Below, piece by piece: positions 1 to 6,094 of a DNA stretch of 6,349 nt. The translations under genes were made by a program, and so were the position numbers. Position 1 is the first letter of the stretch. Every line of letters begins with the position of its first letter. The DNA is from Bacteroidetes bacterium CG2_30_32_10 (lineage in GTDB: Bacteria; Bacteroidota; Bacteroidia; Bacteroidales; CG2-30-32-10), in the NCBI GenBank assembly GCA_001872995.1, contig MNXO01000140.1, positions 1-6,349 of the forward strand. The letters run 5' to 3'. Under the pieces are notes generated by a model. It had not been told where the DNA came from, did no database searches, and worked only from the letters and a program-made list of their open reading frames with translations.

Positions 1-1
1 T

Positions 2-307
2 GGTTCTGATAAATTTGTTCTTGGACATTACCCTCATAATTCACTTTATCCAGGAGTGTTTCAATTTGAGTTAGTGTCAGATTTATCAACAAAGTTTTTT
101 AAGGAAAAGTTTAACTCTATAGCCAAAGTCTATGAAATTGCACGAGTCCAGTTTTTAGAAGCTGTTATTCCAGGCGATGTATTAGAAGTATCATTAAAAA
201 TCAAGAAGCAACTTACTTGTGACAAATTTTTAATTCAAGGTAAAATTACTTCAGATGGCTCTATTGTTTTTAAGGCATCAATAAATTATAAATTACTTGA
301 GTTATGA
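2..307 (+). CDS. FabZ-like hotdog 3-hydroxyacyl-ACP dehydratase, 5' end missing
   Basis: The frame is open from the first full codon (base 2) to TGA at 305-307, giving 101 visible residues; the start lies upstream of the window. A GTG at 56 is the Val of the PGV motif and not a start. The stretch GHYPHNSLYPGVFQFE (bases 23-70) matches the FabZ active-site signature GHFPxxPxxPGVxxxE. The catalytic His codon is at 26-28 and the Glu codon at 68-70, 14 residues apart as in FabZ, so the enzyme looks active. FabZ-type enzymes remove water from 3-hydroxyacyl-ACP to give trans-2-enoyl-ACP in the cytoplasm. About 45 N-terminal residues are probably missing compared with the usual length of about 150. 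The stop overlaps the next start by 4 bases (ATGA). A second hotdog gene at 3309 lacks the His, so this copy is the likely catalytic partner. The hotdog FabZ-like call is strong; the exact substrate is inferred. Confidence 0.85.
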   Translation, partial: GSDKFVLGHYPHNSLYPGVFQFELVSDLSTKFFKEKFNSIAKVYEIARVQFLEAVIPGDVLEVSLKIKKQLTCDKFLIQGKITSDGSIVFKASINYKLLEL

Positions 308-1464
308 CAAAGACAAGGGTTATTGTTTCAGGTTTTGGGGTAGTTACCCCTTATGGCATTGGTATAAATAAATTTAAAAAGGGGCTATTCAATAACTCCC
401 CGACATTTTCTAAATTTAAACATAAATATGTAGAAAGTTGTGAAGTGCAAGAAGCAGCTCTAGTTAATGAAATTGAGACAGACACGACTGAAAGTTTAGC
501 AATTAAAATGGCATTAATTGCTGTTAAAGAGGCTGTTGATAATGCAAAAAAACCTTTACTGTCAGATTCAGCAGGTGTGTTTGTTGGAACTGGAGTCGGT
601 TGTATTGATGCGATTGAAGAGTTATTTTTCAACAATAATTCGTTATCTGATTTTGACTATAGATTTGGGGTTGTTGGTAATATTGCAAATGCAATTGCCC
701 AGGAATACGGAATCTCAGGGCAAGTATCAACATTCTCGACAGGATGTTCATCTGGTAATTATGCAATTGCAAGTGCTATGTCTTCAATTCAGTTAGGAAA
801 GATCGATGTCGCGATTTGCGGAGGAGTTGACCCGAGATCAGTTATTGCAATTAATTGCTTCAATAGGCTTGGAGGGCTCGATAAGAATGGCATTAAGCCT
901 TTTGATAAAAACAGAAATGGAACAACAATAGCCGAAGGCTCTGCATTTTTAGTATTAGAGAATCTCGAAAATGCCTTAGCTAGAAATATTAATCCCATAG
1001 TAGAATTAATTAATTATGGTTTTAGTTGTGATGCATATAATCCTACGGTTCCCGAACCTACAGGAGAACAAGCTAGCCTTTCTATAAAAAAAGCATTAGA
1101 AGGAATTGACTTATCGCAAATATCCTCAATCTTTGCTCATGGCACAGGAACGAAACTAAACGACGCATTTGAAGCTAAATGTTTAAAAGATGTATTAGGG
1201 AAATATAGTTCAAATGTACCAGTAACAGCATTGAAAAGCTTAATAGGACATTCCGGAGGGGCTAGTAGTGCAATGACAGTTTGTTCTGCAATAGTATGTT
1301 TAACTGAAAATATTATTTACGCTACAATATCAACAAAAGATATTGACGATAATATAGATTTGAAAGTTGTTTTTAAAAATGAAAATTTAAACTCAGGTTA
1401 TTCACTTATAAATGCTTTTGCATTTGGTGGAAATAATGCGGTTTTATTGTTAAAAAAATATTGA
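304..1464 (+). CDS. beta-ketoacyl-ACP synthase, FabF/KAS II type, complete catalytic triad
   Basis: This 386-residue protein is a thiolase-fold condensing enzyme that would extend an ACP-bound chain with malonyl-ACP. The N-terminus VIVSGFGVVTPYG is typical of KAS I/II. Catalytic Cys148 lies in STGCSSGNYAI (codon 745-747). His279 is in AHGTGT (codon 1138-1140), and Lys311 and His316 are in KSLIGHSGGASS (His codon 1249-1251). The gating loop AFGGNN near residues 373-378 keeps the Phe (F374). It is slightly shorter than E. coli FabF (about 410 residues). ATG at 304 overlaps the upstream stop, consistent with translational coupling, and has no clear Shine-Dalgarno sequence. The next gene is a ketosynthase-like protein without catalytic residues, so the two probably form a KS:CLF heterodimer as in type II PKSs such as the aryl polyene ApeO:ApeC pair. 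Family and activity are clear; the role as chain-extending KS of a polyene PKS is inferred from context. Confidence 0.93.
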   Translation: MTKTRVIVSGFGVVTPYGIGINKFKKGLFNNSPTFSKFKHKYVESCEVQEAALVNEIETDTTESLAIKMALIAVKEAVDNAKKPLLSDSAGVFVGTGVGCIDAIEELFFNNNSLSDFDYRFGVVGNIANAIAQEYGISGQVSTFSTGCSSGNYAIASAMSSIQLGKIDVAICGGVDPRSVIAINCFNRLGGLDKNGIKPFDKNRNGTTIAEGSAFLVLENLENALARNINPIVELINYGFSCDAYNPTVPEPTGEQASLSIKKALEGIDLSQISSIFAHGTGTKLNDAFEAKCLKDVLGKYSSNVPVTALKSLIGHSGGASSAMTVCSAIVCLTENIIYATISTKDIDDNIDLKVVFKNENLNSGYSLINAFAFGGNNAVLLLKKY

Positions 1465-1466
1465 TA

Positions 1467-2555
1467 ATGAAAGTTTCGATTGCTATTACAGATATAAGCA
1501 TATTATTACCATTTGCAGATTCGGTTTCCGACTTGTGGTCACATATGCAAGGAAATAACACTTTAGATGAAAAACAACAGGTTTATAAAATTAATAATTT
1601 TACGCCACAGAAATATCTTGGTAAGAATGGGTTCAAATATTATACGCAAGTTACTAGATATCTGATCTCTTCTATACTTCCTCTATTTGAAAGAAATGAA
1701 GAGTTTTTTGATTCTGAAAAGTTTGGTATTGTTGCTGGAACAACACATAGTGCAGTGGAAGATTGGGGCGTATTGGCGGAACGAGTTATTGAGGGAGGAT
1801 CAGAAGCAATAAGTCCAATGGAAACTTTTAATTTTTCCATGAACATTCCTGCAAGTACGGCATCTATAAGAACAGGAGCAAAAGCTTTTAACATAACTTT
1901 ATCCTCTGGCTCTGGTGCTGGATATGATGCTATTGGTTTTGCTTGTGATAATATCTTGCTAAATAATGCAGAAAAGGTTTTAGCATGTGGGTTTGAGGTT
2001 GTAGGAGATGTTGTTATTAAGAGTTTATTTGATTATTTCTTACAATTCAATATGCCTTTTGGTGTGCCTGTTGGAGAAGGTAGTGCGGTACTCCTTCTTC
2101 AAAGTTCAGAACACTTAGAACAAACACCGCTTGGAGTTATAACAGCATATAATACTGGTTTTATTTCTAAGTCAACAAGTAATAAAGATTTCATTTTCTC
2201 TGAAATGGTACAAGCGACTTTAAATGATTCTTCAATATCTTCAAAAGATATTGATTTAATAATTTCAGGAAATGTTGGTAAAAATAATAGTGAGAGTAAT
2301 ACAATTCTTCAGCTTTCAAATAATAATATTCCTATTTCAACGTTTAAAGAGGTTTTATGCGAAAGCTTCTCTGTAAGCAATATTATACACATAGTACTTG
2401 CTTGTTTAGCTTTAGAAGGAAAATACATCACCTCTACACTTGAACTTTTTAAGAAGAATAATGAACAAGCTTCAAACAATAGTTCTATAAAAAATATTCT
2501 TATTACCTATGAAGGTGATGACGGTTTTATCTTTTCAACAATAATTACAAAATAA
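1467..2555 (+). CDS. ketosynthase-like protein without catalytic residues (chain length factor-like)
   Basis: From ATG 1467 the protein has 362 residues. A TTG at 1461 would add two residues and overlap the previous stop, but the ATG two bases after that stop is preferred. It aligns by motif with the preceding ketosynthase. The active-site loop reads TLSSGSGAGYDAIG, with Ser149 (codon 1911-1913) where Cys is expected. The AHGTGT region reads ISGNVGKNNSES, so the first His is lost (Gly268). The second-His region reads KEVLCESFSVSN, with Glu299 instead of His. The C-terminal gating loop is degraded to YEGDDG. It should therefore not condense chains alone. By analogy with chain length factors of type II PKSs it would dimerise with the KS at 304-1464 and help shape the product tunnel. 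Classical CLFs often carry Gln at the Cys position, so Ser is a variant. CLF-like is the best call; an independent divergent role cannot be excluded. Confidence 0.82.
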   Translation: MKVSIAITDISILLPFADSVSDLWSHMQGNNTLDEKQQVYKINNFTPQKYLGKNGFKYYTQVTRYLISSILPLFERNEEFFDSEKFGIVAGTTHSAVEDWGVLAERVIEGGSEAISPMETFNFSMNIPASTASIRTGAKAFNITLSSGSGAGYDAIGFACDNILLNNAEKVLACGFEVVGDVVIKSLFDYFLQFNMPFGVPVGEGSAVLLLQSSEHLEQTPLGVITAYNTGFISKSTSNKDFIFSEMVQATLNDSSISSKDIDLIISGNVGKNNSESNTILQLSNNNIPISTFKEVLCESFSVSNIIHIVLACLALEGKYITSTLELFKKNNEQASNNSSIKNILITYEGDDGFIFSTIITK

Positions 2556-2558
2556 TAT

Positions 2559-3302
2559 ATGAAAAAAAATGTTTTAATTACTGGAGGTACCAGAGGTATT
2601 GGTAAAGCAACTGTCTATGAATTAGCAAACAAAGGAAATAATATTGCGTTCACTTATAACAAGAGCCAAGAAATAGCAGATAAACTTGTTCTAGAGTTAT
2701 CTCAGAAATATCCTAATCAACAATTTATTGCAAATAAGTGCAATGTTGCAAACACAATGGCTATGGAACAGTTTGTCGAACAGGCTTGTAAGTCTTTCAA
2801 CGGTGATATAGACATCGTAATTTGCAATGCTGGAATTGTACGTGATGGCTTATTTATTACCTTAACAGATAATGATTGGGAAGAAATAATAGATACTAAT
2901 ATTAAAGGTACATATATTACAATCAGGTCTGTTTTATTTGAATTTATGAAAAAGAAAAAGGGTAATATTATTATTGTTTCTTCTGTTGCCGGTGTTGCAG
3001 GGAACTATGGCCAAACGAATTATTCAACAACAAAGGCTGGCATTATTGGGTTAACAAAGTCTCTTGCAAAAGAGGTAGGTCAGCTTGGAATTAGAGTTAA
3101 TGCCGTTGCTCCAGGCTTTATTAGTACTGATATGGTAAAAGATATTGAAGGTGAAATTAAAGAAAAGTATCTTGATAGAATTGCTTTAAAAAGAACAGGG
3201 CAACCAGATGAAGTTGCAAAAGTTATCTCATTCTTAACCTCGGAAGACTCAAGTTATATAACAGGGCAAGTCATTCAAATTGACGGAGGCCTTTCATTAT
3301 AA
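2559..3302 (+). CDS. fabG: 3-oxoacyl-ACP reductase, FabG-type short-chain dehydrogenase
   Basis: This 247-residue protein is full length for FabG. It reduces 3-ketoacyl-ACP to 3-hydroxyacyl-ACP with NAD(P)H. The Rossmann glycine motif is TGGTRGIGKA (residues 8-17), and the core NAG lies at 90-92. The catalytic tetrad is complete: Asn114 (DTNIKGTY), Ser142 (SSVAGVAGNYGQ), Tyr155 and Lys159 (NYSTTKAG). PGFISTDM and the C-terminal YITGQVIQIDGG are typical of FabG. The start at 2559 follows the previous stop by three bases (TAATATATG) without a Shine-Dalgarno sequence. Lying between KS/CLF and dehydratase genes, it is most likely the dedicated ketoreductase of this polyketide pathway, comparable to ApeQ of aryl polyene clusters, and not the housekeeping FabG; that assignment rests on context only. 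Confidence 0.94.
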   Translation: MKKNVLITGGTRGIGKATVYELANKGNNIAFTYNKSQEIADKLVLELSQKYPNQQFIANKCNVANTMAMEQFVEQACKSFNGDIDIVICNAGIVRDGLFITLTDNDWEEIIDTNIKGTYITIRSVLFEFMKKKKGNIIIVSSVAGVAGNYGQTNYSTTKAGIIGLTKSLAKEVGQLGIRVNAVAPGFISTDMVKDIEGEIKEKYLDRIALKRTGQPDEVAKVISFLTSEDSSYITGQVIQIDGGLSL

Positions 3303-3308
3303 TATAAT

Positions 3309-3734
3309 ATGCTAAATACAAATCAGATAAAAAATTTAATCCCACATAGATTTCCAATCTTGTTAGTAGATAAGGTTGTTGGTTACGAAAAAGATAAATC
3401 AATTGTTGGGATAAAAAATATATCTACAGGTGATGAACTATTAAAAGAAACTGATAAAGGCTTAATTTATCCAACAGGTTTAATTATTGAGTCCATAGGT
3501 CAACTTTGTGCAATTCTTTTTAGTTTGTCTAAAAATAATAATGTTGAGTTTATTCTTGGTTCAATAAATGGAGTTAGAATTCTTCAAGAAGTGTATGCCG
3601 GAAGCAGACTTGATTTGAATGCTTCTATAATTAGAATTGAAGATGATTTTGTCATTATGAAGGGGAAAGCAACATTACAATCAAACGTTGTCTTAGATAT
3701 TGAACAAATGATTATTAAAATTAATAGGAGATAA
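3309..3734 (+). CDS. FabZ-like hotdog protein lacking the catalytic histidine
   Basis: The 141-residue protein starts like FabZ: IKNLIPHRFPILLVDKVV at residues 7-24 matches the FabZ pattern (I..LPHRYPxLLVDRV). The helix region YPTGLIIESIGQ (54-65) corresponds to FPGVLIIEALAQ and keeps the acidic residue Glu61. The GHFPxxP segment is absent, however. The position 14 residues before Glu61, where FabZ has its catalytic His, is Glu47 (in LLKETDKG), and no His lies nearby. A classical FabZ reaction is therefore unlikely. Since the operon also encodes a His-containing hotdog protein (2-307), this one may be the structural or substrate-shaping subunit of a heteromeric dehydratase; type II polyene systems are known to use two DH-like proteins (ApeI and ApeP). 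A thioesterase-like role is an alternative. The start follows the previous stop by six bases and the end overlaps the next start by one base. Confidence 0.8.
   Translation: MLNTNQIKNLIPHRFPILLVDKVVGYEKDKSIVGIKNISTGDELLKETDKGLIYPTGLIIESIGQLCAILFSLSKNNNVEFILGSINGVRILQEVYAGSRLDLNASIIRIEDDFVIMKGKATLQSNVVLDIEQMIIKINRR
3726..3730 (+). promoter_or_regulatory. candidate Shine-Dalgarno sequence before the second ketosynthase
   Basis: AGGAG lies three bases before ATG 3734, inside the last codons of the hotdog gene. It is the only convincing Shine-Dalgarno-like sequence at the junctions in this window. The spacing is shorter than usual and the bases also encode Arg-Arg, so it may be fortuitous. Together with the TAATG stop/start overlap it suggests coupled translation of the two genes. 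Confidence 0.4.
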
Positions 3735-4861
3735 TGTCTGAAAGGAAAATAGGAGTAACAGGAATTGGTATTGCATGTTCTATAGGTATTGGTAAGAATA
3801 ATTTTTGGGATGCAATTAAAGATGGTTATCAAGATCGACAAGCAGATAATGAAGTGTTTCCAGGTACGGATTTTAAAAATAAATGGTTTTACAATACATA
3901 TATTAATGGACAGAAACCTACTATTGAAGAATTAGCAATAACGGCCTGTCATGAAGCCATTATTGATTCTGGTTTGGATATAGAGTCAGAAAAAAGTGTT
4001 GGTTTGTACCTTGGTTGTGCAGTAGGAAATATTTATAAAGTAGAAAATCAATTGAAAAGAGGTTGTCATGATACAGTAGATCCTTTTGGCTTTTTTATAA
4101 ATAAGTTAGCTAATAATCTCCTTGTAAATAATATTGCATTTAGTACAACAGCCTGTGTATCAGGAATTACATCTTTGATAAGAGCGATTGCAGATATTAA
4201 GTTAAAGAAAATAAAAAGAGCTATCGTTTGTGGGGTTGATAGTTTTTCTTTTACTGCAATGGCTTGCTTCAATGAGGCTGGTGTTTTAGGAATACAACAA
4301 GCAAAACCTTTTGGTTCTGAATCAAAAGGTTTAATTGGAGGAAGTGGAGCTGGTGTGTTAGTTGTTGAAGAGGTTACAGACTCTAATCAATATTATTGCG
4401 AAATAAAGAGTTCGTCATTCCGCAACGACACCTACTCCTTAATATCCTCATCTCCTGATGGCTCAAGTATGGCTGAATGCATTAAAAAAACTCTTGAAAT
4501 AGGATATATACTCCCTGATGAAGTAAATGTTATCATTTCAAATGCTACTGGAATGCCAATTTCTGACAATATGGAGTTTCAAGCTTTAAAAAAAATATTT
4601 GGAGAATCTCTTTATGATAAAAAAATTATTAATATTAAAAGTCAATGTGGACATACATATGGTGCTTCAGGTCTAATTTCTGCTATTACTGGAATTTTAA
4701 GTAATAAAAACAATTCCATTATACCTATTGATATTTATCCTATAAGCAAGGAATTCTCGAAATTAGATATATACGGAGGAGAATATCCTAAAGGGGGTTA
4801 TACTTTAGGGTTATCATATGCTAGTGGTGGACCAAATTGTACTTTTAGTTTTAAGTTTTGA
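3734..4861 (+). CDS. divergent beta-ketoacyl synthase with a Cys-Asn-His active site
   Basis: A 375-residue condensing enzyme beginning KIGVTGIGIACSIGIG, as in KAS I/II. Cys141 is in FSTTACVSGIT (codon 4154-4156), and Lys302 and His307 are in KSQCGHTYGASG (His codon 4652-4654). The AHGTGT motif is replaced by ISNATGMP, so the first catalytic His is Asn270 (codon 4541-4543). The gating loop, usually GFGGTN, reads YASGGPN, with Ser364 where the gate Phe is expected (codon 4823-4825). The nucleophile is intact, so it is probably not a CLF. A changed triad and gate imply different handling of the decarboxylation step or of the acyl substrate. Possible roles are starter-unit priming, a first or last condensation, or acyl transfer; FabF-like homodimeric extra KSs (ApeR in aryl polyene clusters) are the nearest known context. 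Its start overlaps the upstream stop by one base. Family certain, exact step unknown. Confidence 0.88.
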   Translation: MSERKIGVTGIGIACSIGIGKNNFWDAIKDGYQDRQADNEVFPGTDFKNKWFYNTYINGQKPTIEELAITACHEAIIDSGLDIESEKSVGLYLGCAVGNIYKVENQLKRGCHDTVDPFGFFINKLANNLLVNNIAFSTTACVSGITSLIRAIADIKLKKIKRAIVCGVDSFSFTAMACFNEAGVLGIQQAKPFGSESKGLIGGSGAGVLVVEEVTDSNQYYCEIKSSSFRNDTYSLISSSPDGSSMAECIKKTLEIGYILPDEVNVIISNATGMPISDNMEFQALKKIFGESLYDKKIINIKSQCGHTYGASGLISAITGILSNKNNSIIPIDIYPISKEFSKLDIYGGEYPKGGYTLGLSYASGGPNCTFSFKF

Positions 4862-4864
4862 TAT

Positions 4865-6070
4865 ATGACAAAACAGATAGAATATGATATAGTTGTAATT
4901 GGAGCAGGTATAAGTGGTTCTTCGTTTGCTTTCTTTTCTGCTCAACGAGGTAAAAGGGTTTTAATCCTTGAAAAAAATGAAAGATTAGGTGGGGCATTGT
5001 GTAGCCAAAAGAACTCAACTCAAGATTATTGGGTTGATTTGGGAGCCCATACATGTTATAATTCCTATAATAGTTTTATTAAACTAATTAAATCGCTTCA
5101 ACTTGGAAAGCAAATAGCCCCATTAGCAAAGCTACATTTTTTTTTTTACGAAAATCATCAATTAAAGTCAGTTATTTCCAAGCTTAATATCATTGCACTA
5201 TTCTATAATCTAATTTTAAAAAAAGCGAGTAAAGAAAGTTCTACAGTAAAGCAATACTATTCAAAAAAAGTAGGGACAAAAAACTACGAAAACGTTCTTA
5301 AATATGCATTTAGAGCTGTTATTTCCCAAATTGCCGATGATTTTCCTGCAGACATTTTTCTGAAAAAACGAAAATACAGAAATAAAAAAATCCCAAAGAA
5401 GTTCTCAATACACGGAGGAATGCAAAGTGTTGTTGAGAAAATTAGTAAATCTGATAATATCGAAACAATTAATAATTTTACGATAAATCAAATCGTAATA
5501 GATTATTCGGGAAATCGTTATACCATCACAAGTACCAACGAAAATGATAAGATACAAACTAAAAATATTGCAATTGCAACACCCCCGTTAGAAGCAGCTA
5601 GGCTTTTACTGAATATTGCACCTGATATTGCTAAAACACTGAATAAATACACTCAAGAGGTTATTGTTTCAATAAGTGTGGTTATAGCTAAAGAAAATAT
5701 AAAGGTTAAAAAAGTAGCAGGAATAATATTTACTTCAGATAATTTATATTCTGCTGTTTCACGAGACAAGGTTGATCATAGTTCATTACGCGCTTTTACT
5801 TTTCATTTTAAAAAAGAAACCCAAATAGAAAAGTATTATACTGATAAGATTTGCGAAGTGCTATCAATAAAAAAGGAAGATATTGTTGATACTAAAATAG
5901 TTGAAAATTCTTTGCCTCGTATTACCATGAACAATAATATACAAAAATTAATAGTTCAATGCAACAACATGAATAATCTATATGTAGTTGGAAATTACTT
6001 TTATGGTTTATCAATAGAAGATTGTGTAAATAGATCACTTGATGAAAGTGAAAGGTATTTAAAGTTATAG
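4865..6070 (+). CDS. FAD-dependent oxidoreductase, protoporphyrinogen oxidase / phytoene desaturase-like
   Basis: The 401-residue protein has an N-terminal dinucleotide fold, DIVVIGAGISGSS, with Gly13, Gly15 and Gly18, then Glu36 (LILEKNERLGGAL) for the FAD ribose. DLGAHTCYNSY follows from residue 58. The C-terminus NLYVVGNYFYGLSIEDCVNRS is the second FAD-contacting motif of protoporphyrinogen oxidase, amine oxidase and carotenoid desaturase relatives (usual form LYLAGDYxxGxSIxDC). The middle part (about 80-210) is Lys- and aromatic-rich and gives no specific clue. No signal peptide or transmembrane segment is evident. It sits three bases after the second ketosynthase gene (TGATATATG), so it belongs to the pathway. 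A true heme role is unlikely in this context; desaturation, isomerisation or oxidative aromatisation of a polyenoyl intermediate is the more likely role (inference). The gene contains a run of 11 T at 5137-5147 coding for Phe-Phe-Phe. Confidence 0.85.
   Translation: MTKQIEYDIVVIGAGISGSSFAFFSAQRGKRVLILEKNERLGGALCSQKNSTQDYWVDLGAHTCYNSYNSFIKLIKSLQLGKQIAPLAKLHFFFYENHQLKSVISKLNIIALFYNLILKKASKESSTVKQYYSKKVGTKNYENVLKYAFRAVISQIADDFPADIFLKKRKYRNKKIPKKFSIHGGMQSVVEKISKSDNIETINNFTINQIVIDYSGNRYTITSTNENDKIQTKNIAIATPPLEAARLLLNIAPDIAKTLNKYTQEVIVSISVVIAKENIKVKKVAGIIFTSDNLYSAVSRDKVDHSSLRAFTFHFKKETQIEKYYTDKICEVLSIKKEDIVDTKIVENSLPRITMNNNIQKLIVQCNNMNNLYVVGNYFYGLSIEDCVNRSLDESERYLKL
5137..5147 (+). repeat. T11 homopolymer inside the FAD oxidoreductase gene
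   Basis: Eleven consecutive T bases span the end of a His codon, three Phe codons (residues 92-94) and the first base of a Tyr codon. Gain or loss of one base would truncate the oxidoreductase early. It could act as a slippage site, but in an AT-rich gene it may be chance. Confidence 0.6.
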
Positions 6071-6094
6071 TAGTCAAGTATATATACATGTATT

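Noticed and set aside
56..307. Complete small protein starting at GTG 56
   Set aside because: The GTG encodes the Val of the conserved PGV dehydratase motif; the frame is open to the window edge and carries the catalytic His upstream, so the gene simply starts outside the window.
351..635. Minus-strand reading frame of 94 codons opposite the first ketosynthase
   Set aside because: Lies entirely within a clearly conserved KS gene, has no recognisable motifs, and is a shadow of it. The same applies to other minus-strand frames at 789-998, 1640-1894, 3584-3841, 4066-4272 and 4851-5054, and to the plus-strand frame at 518-796.
1461..1466. TTG start for the CLF-like gene
   Set aside because: It would overlap the KS stop and add only two residues; ATG at 1467 gives a normal KAS-like N-terminus and is the more usual start codon.
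3285..3289. GGAGG as ribosome binding site for the gene at 3309
   Set aside because: It is 19 bases before the ATG, too far, and encodes the conserved Asp-Gly-Gly of FabG.
6084..6093. 10-base palindrome ATACATGTAT in the gap before the DUF2867-like gene, considered as an operator
   Set aside because: Short, A/T-rich and does not extend in either direction; such palindromes are expected by chance in this composition and the gap is only 24 bases inside an operon.
6071..6094. Promoter or terminator between the oxidoreductase and the DUF2867-like gene
   Set aside because: The gap is too short, with no hairpin plus T-run and no convincing Bacteroidota-type -7/-33 (TAnnTTTG/TTTG) pair.
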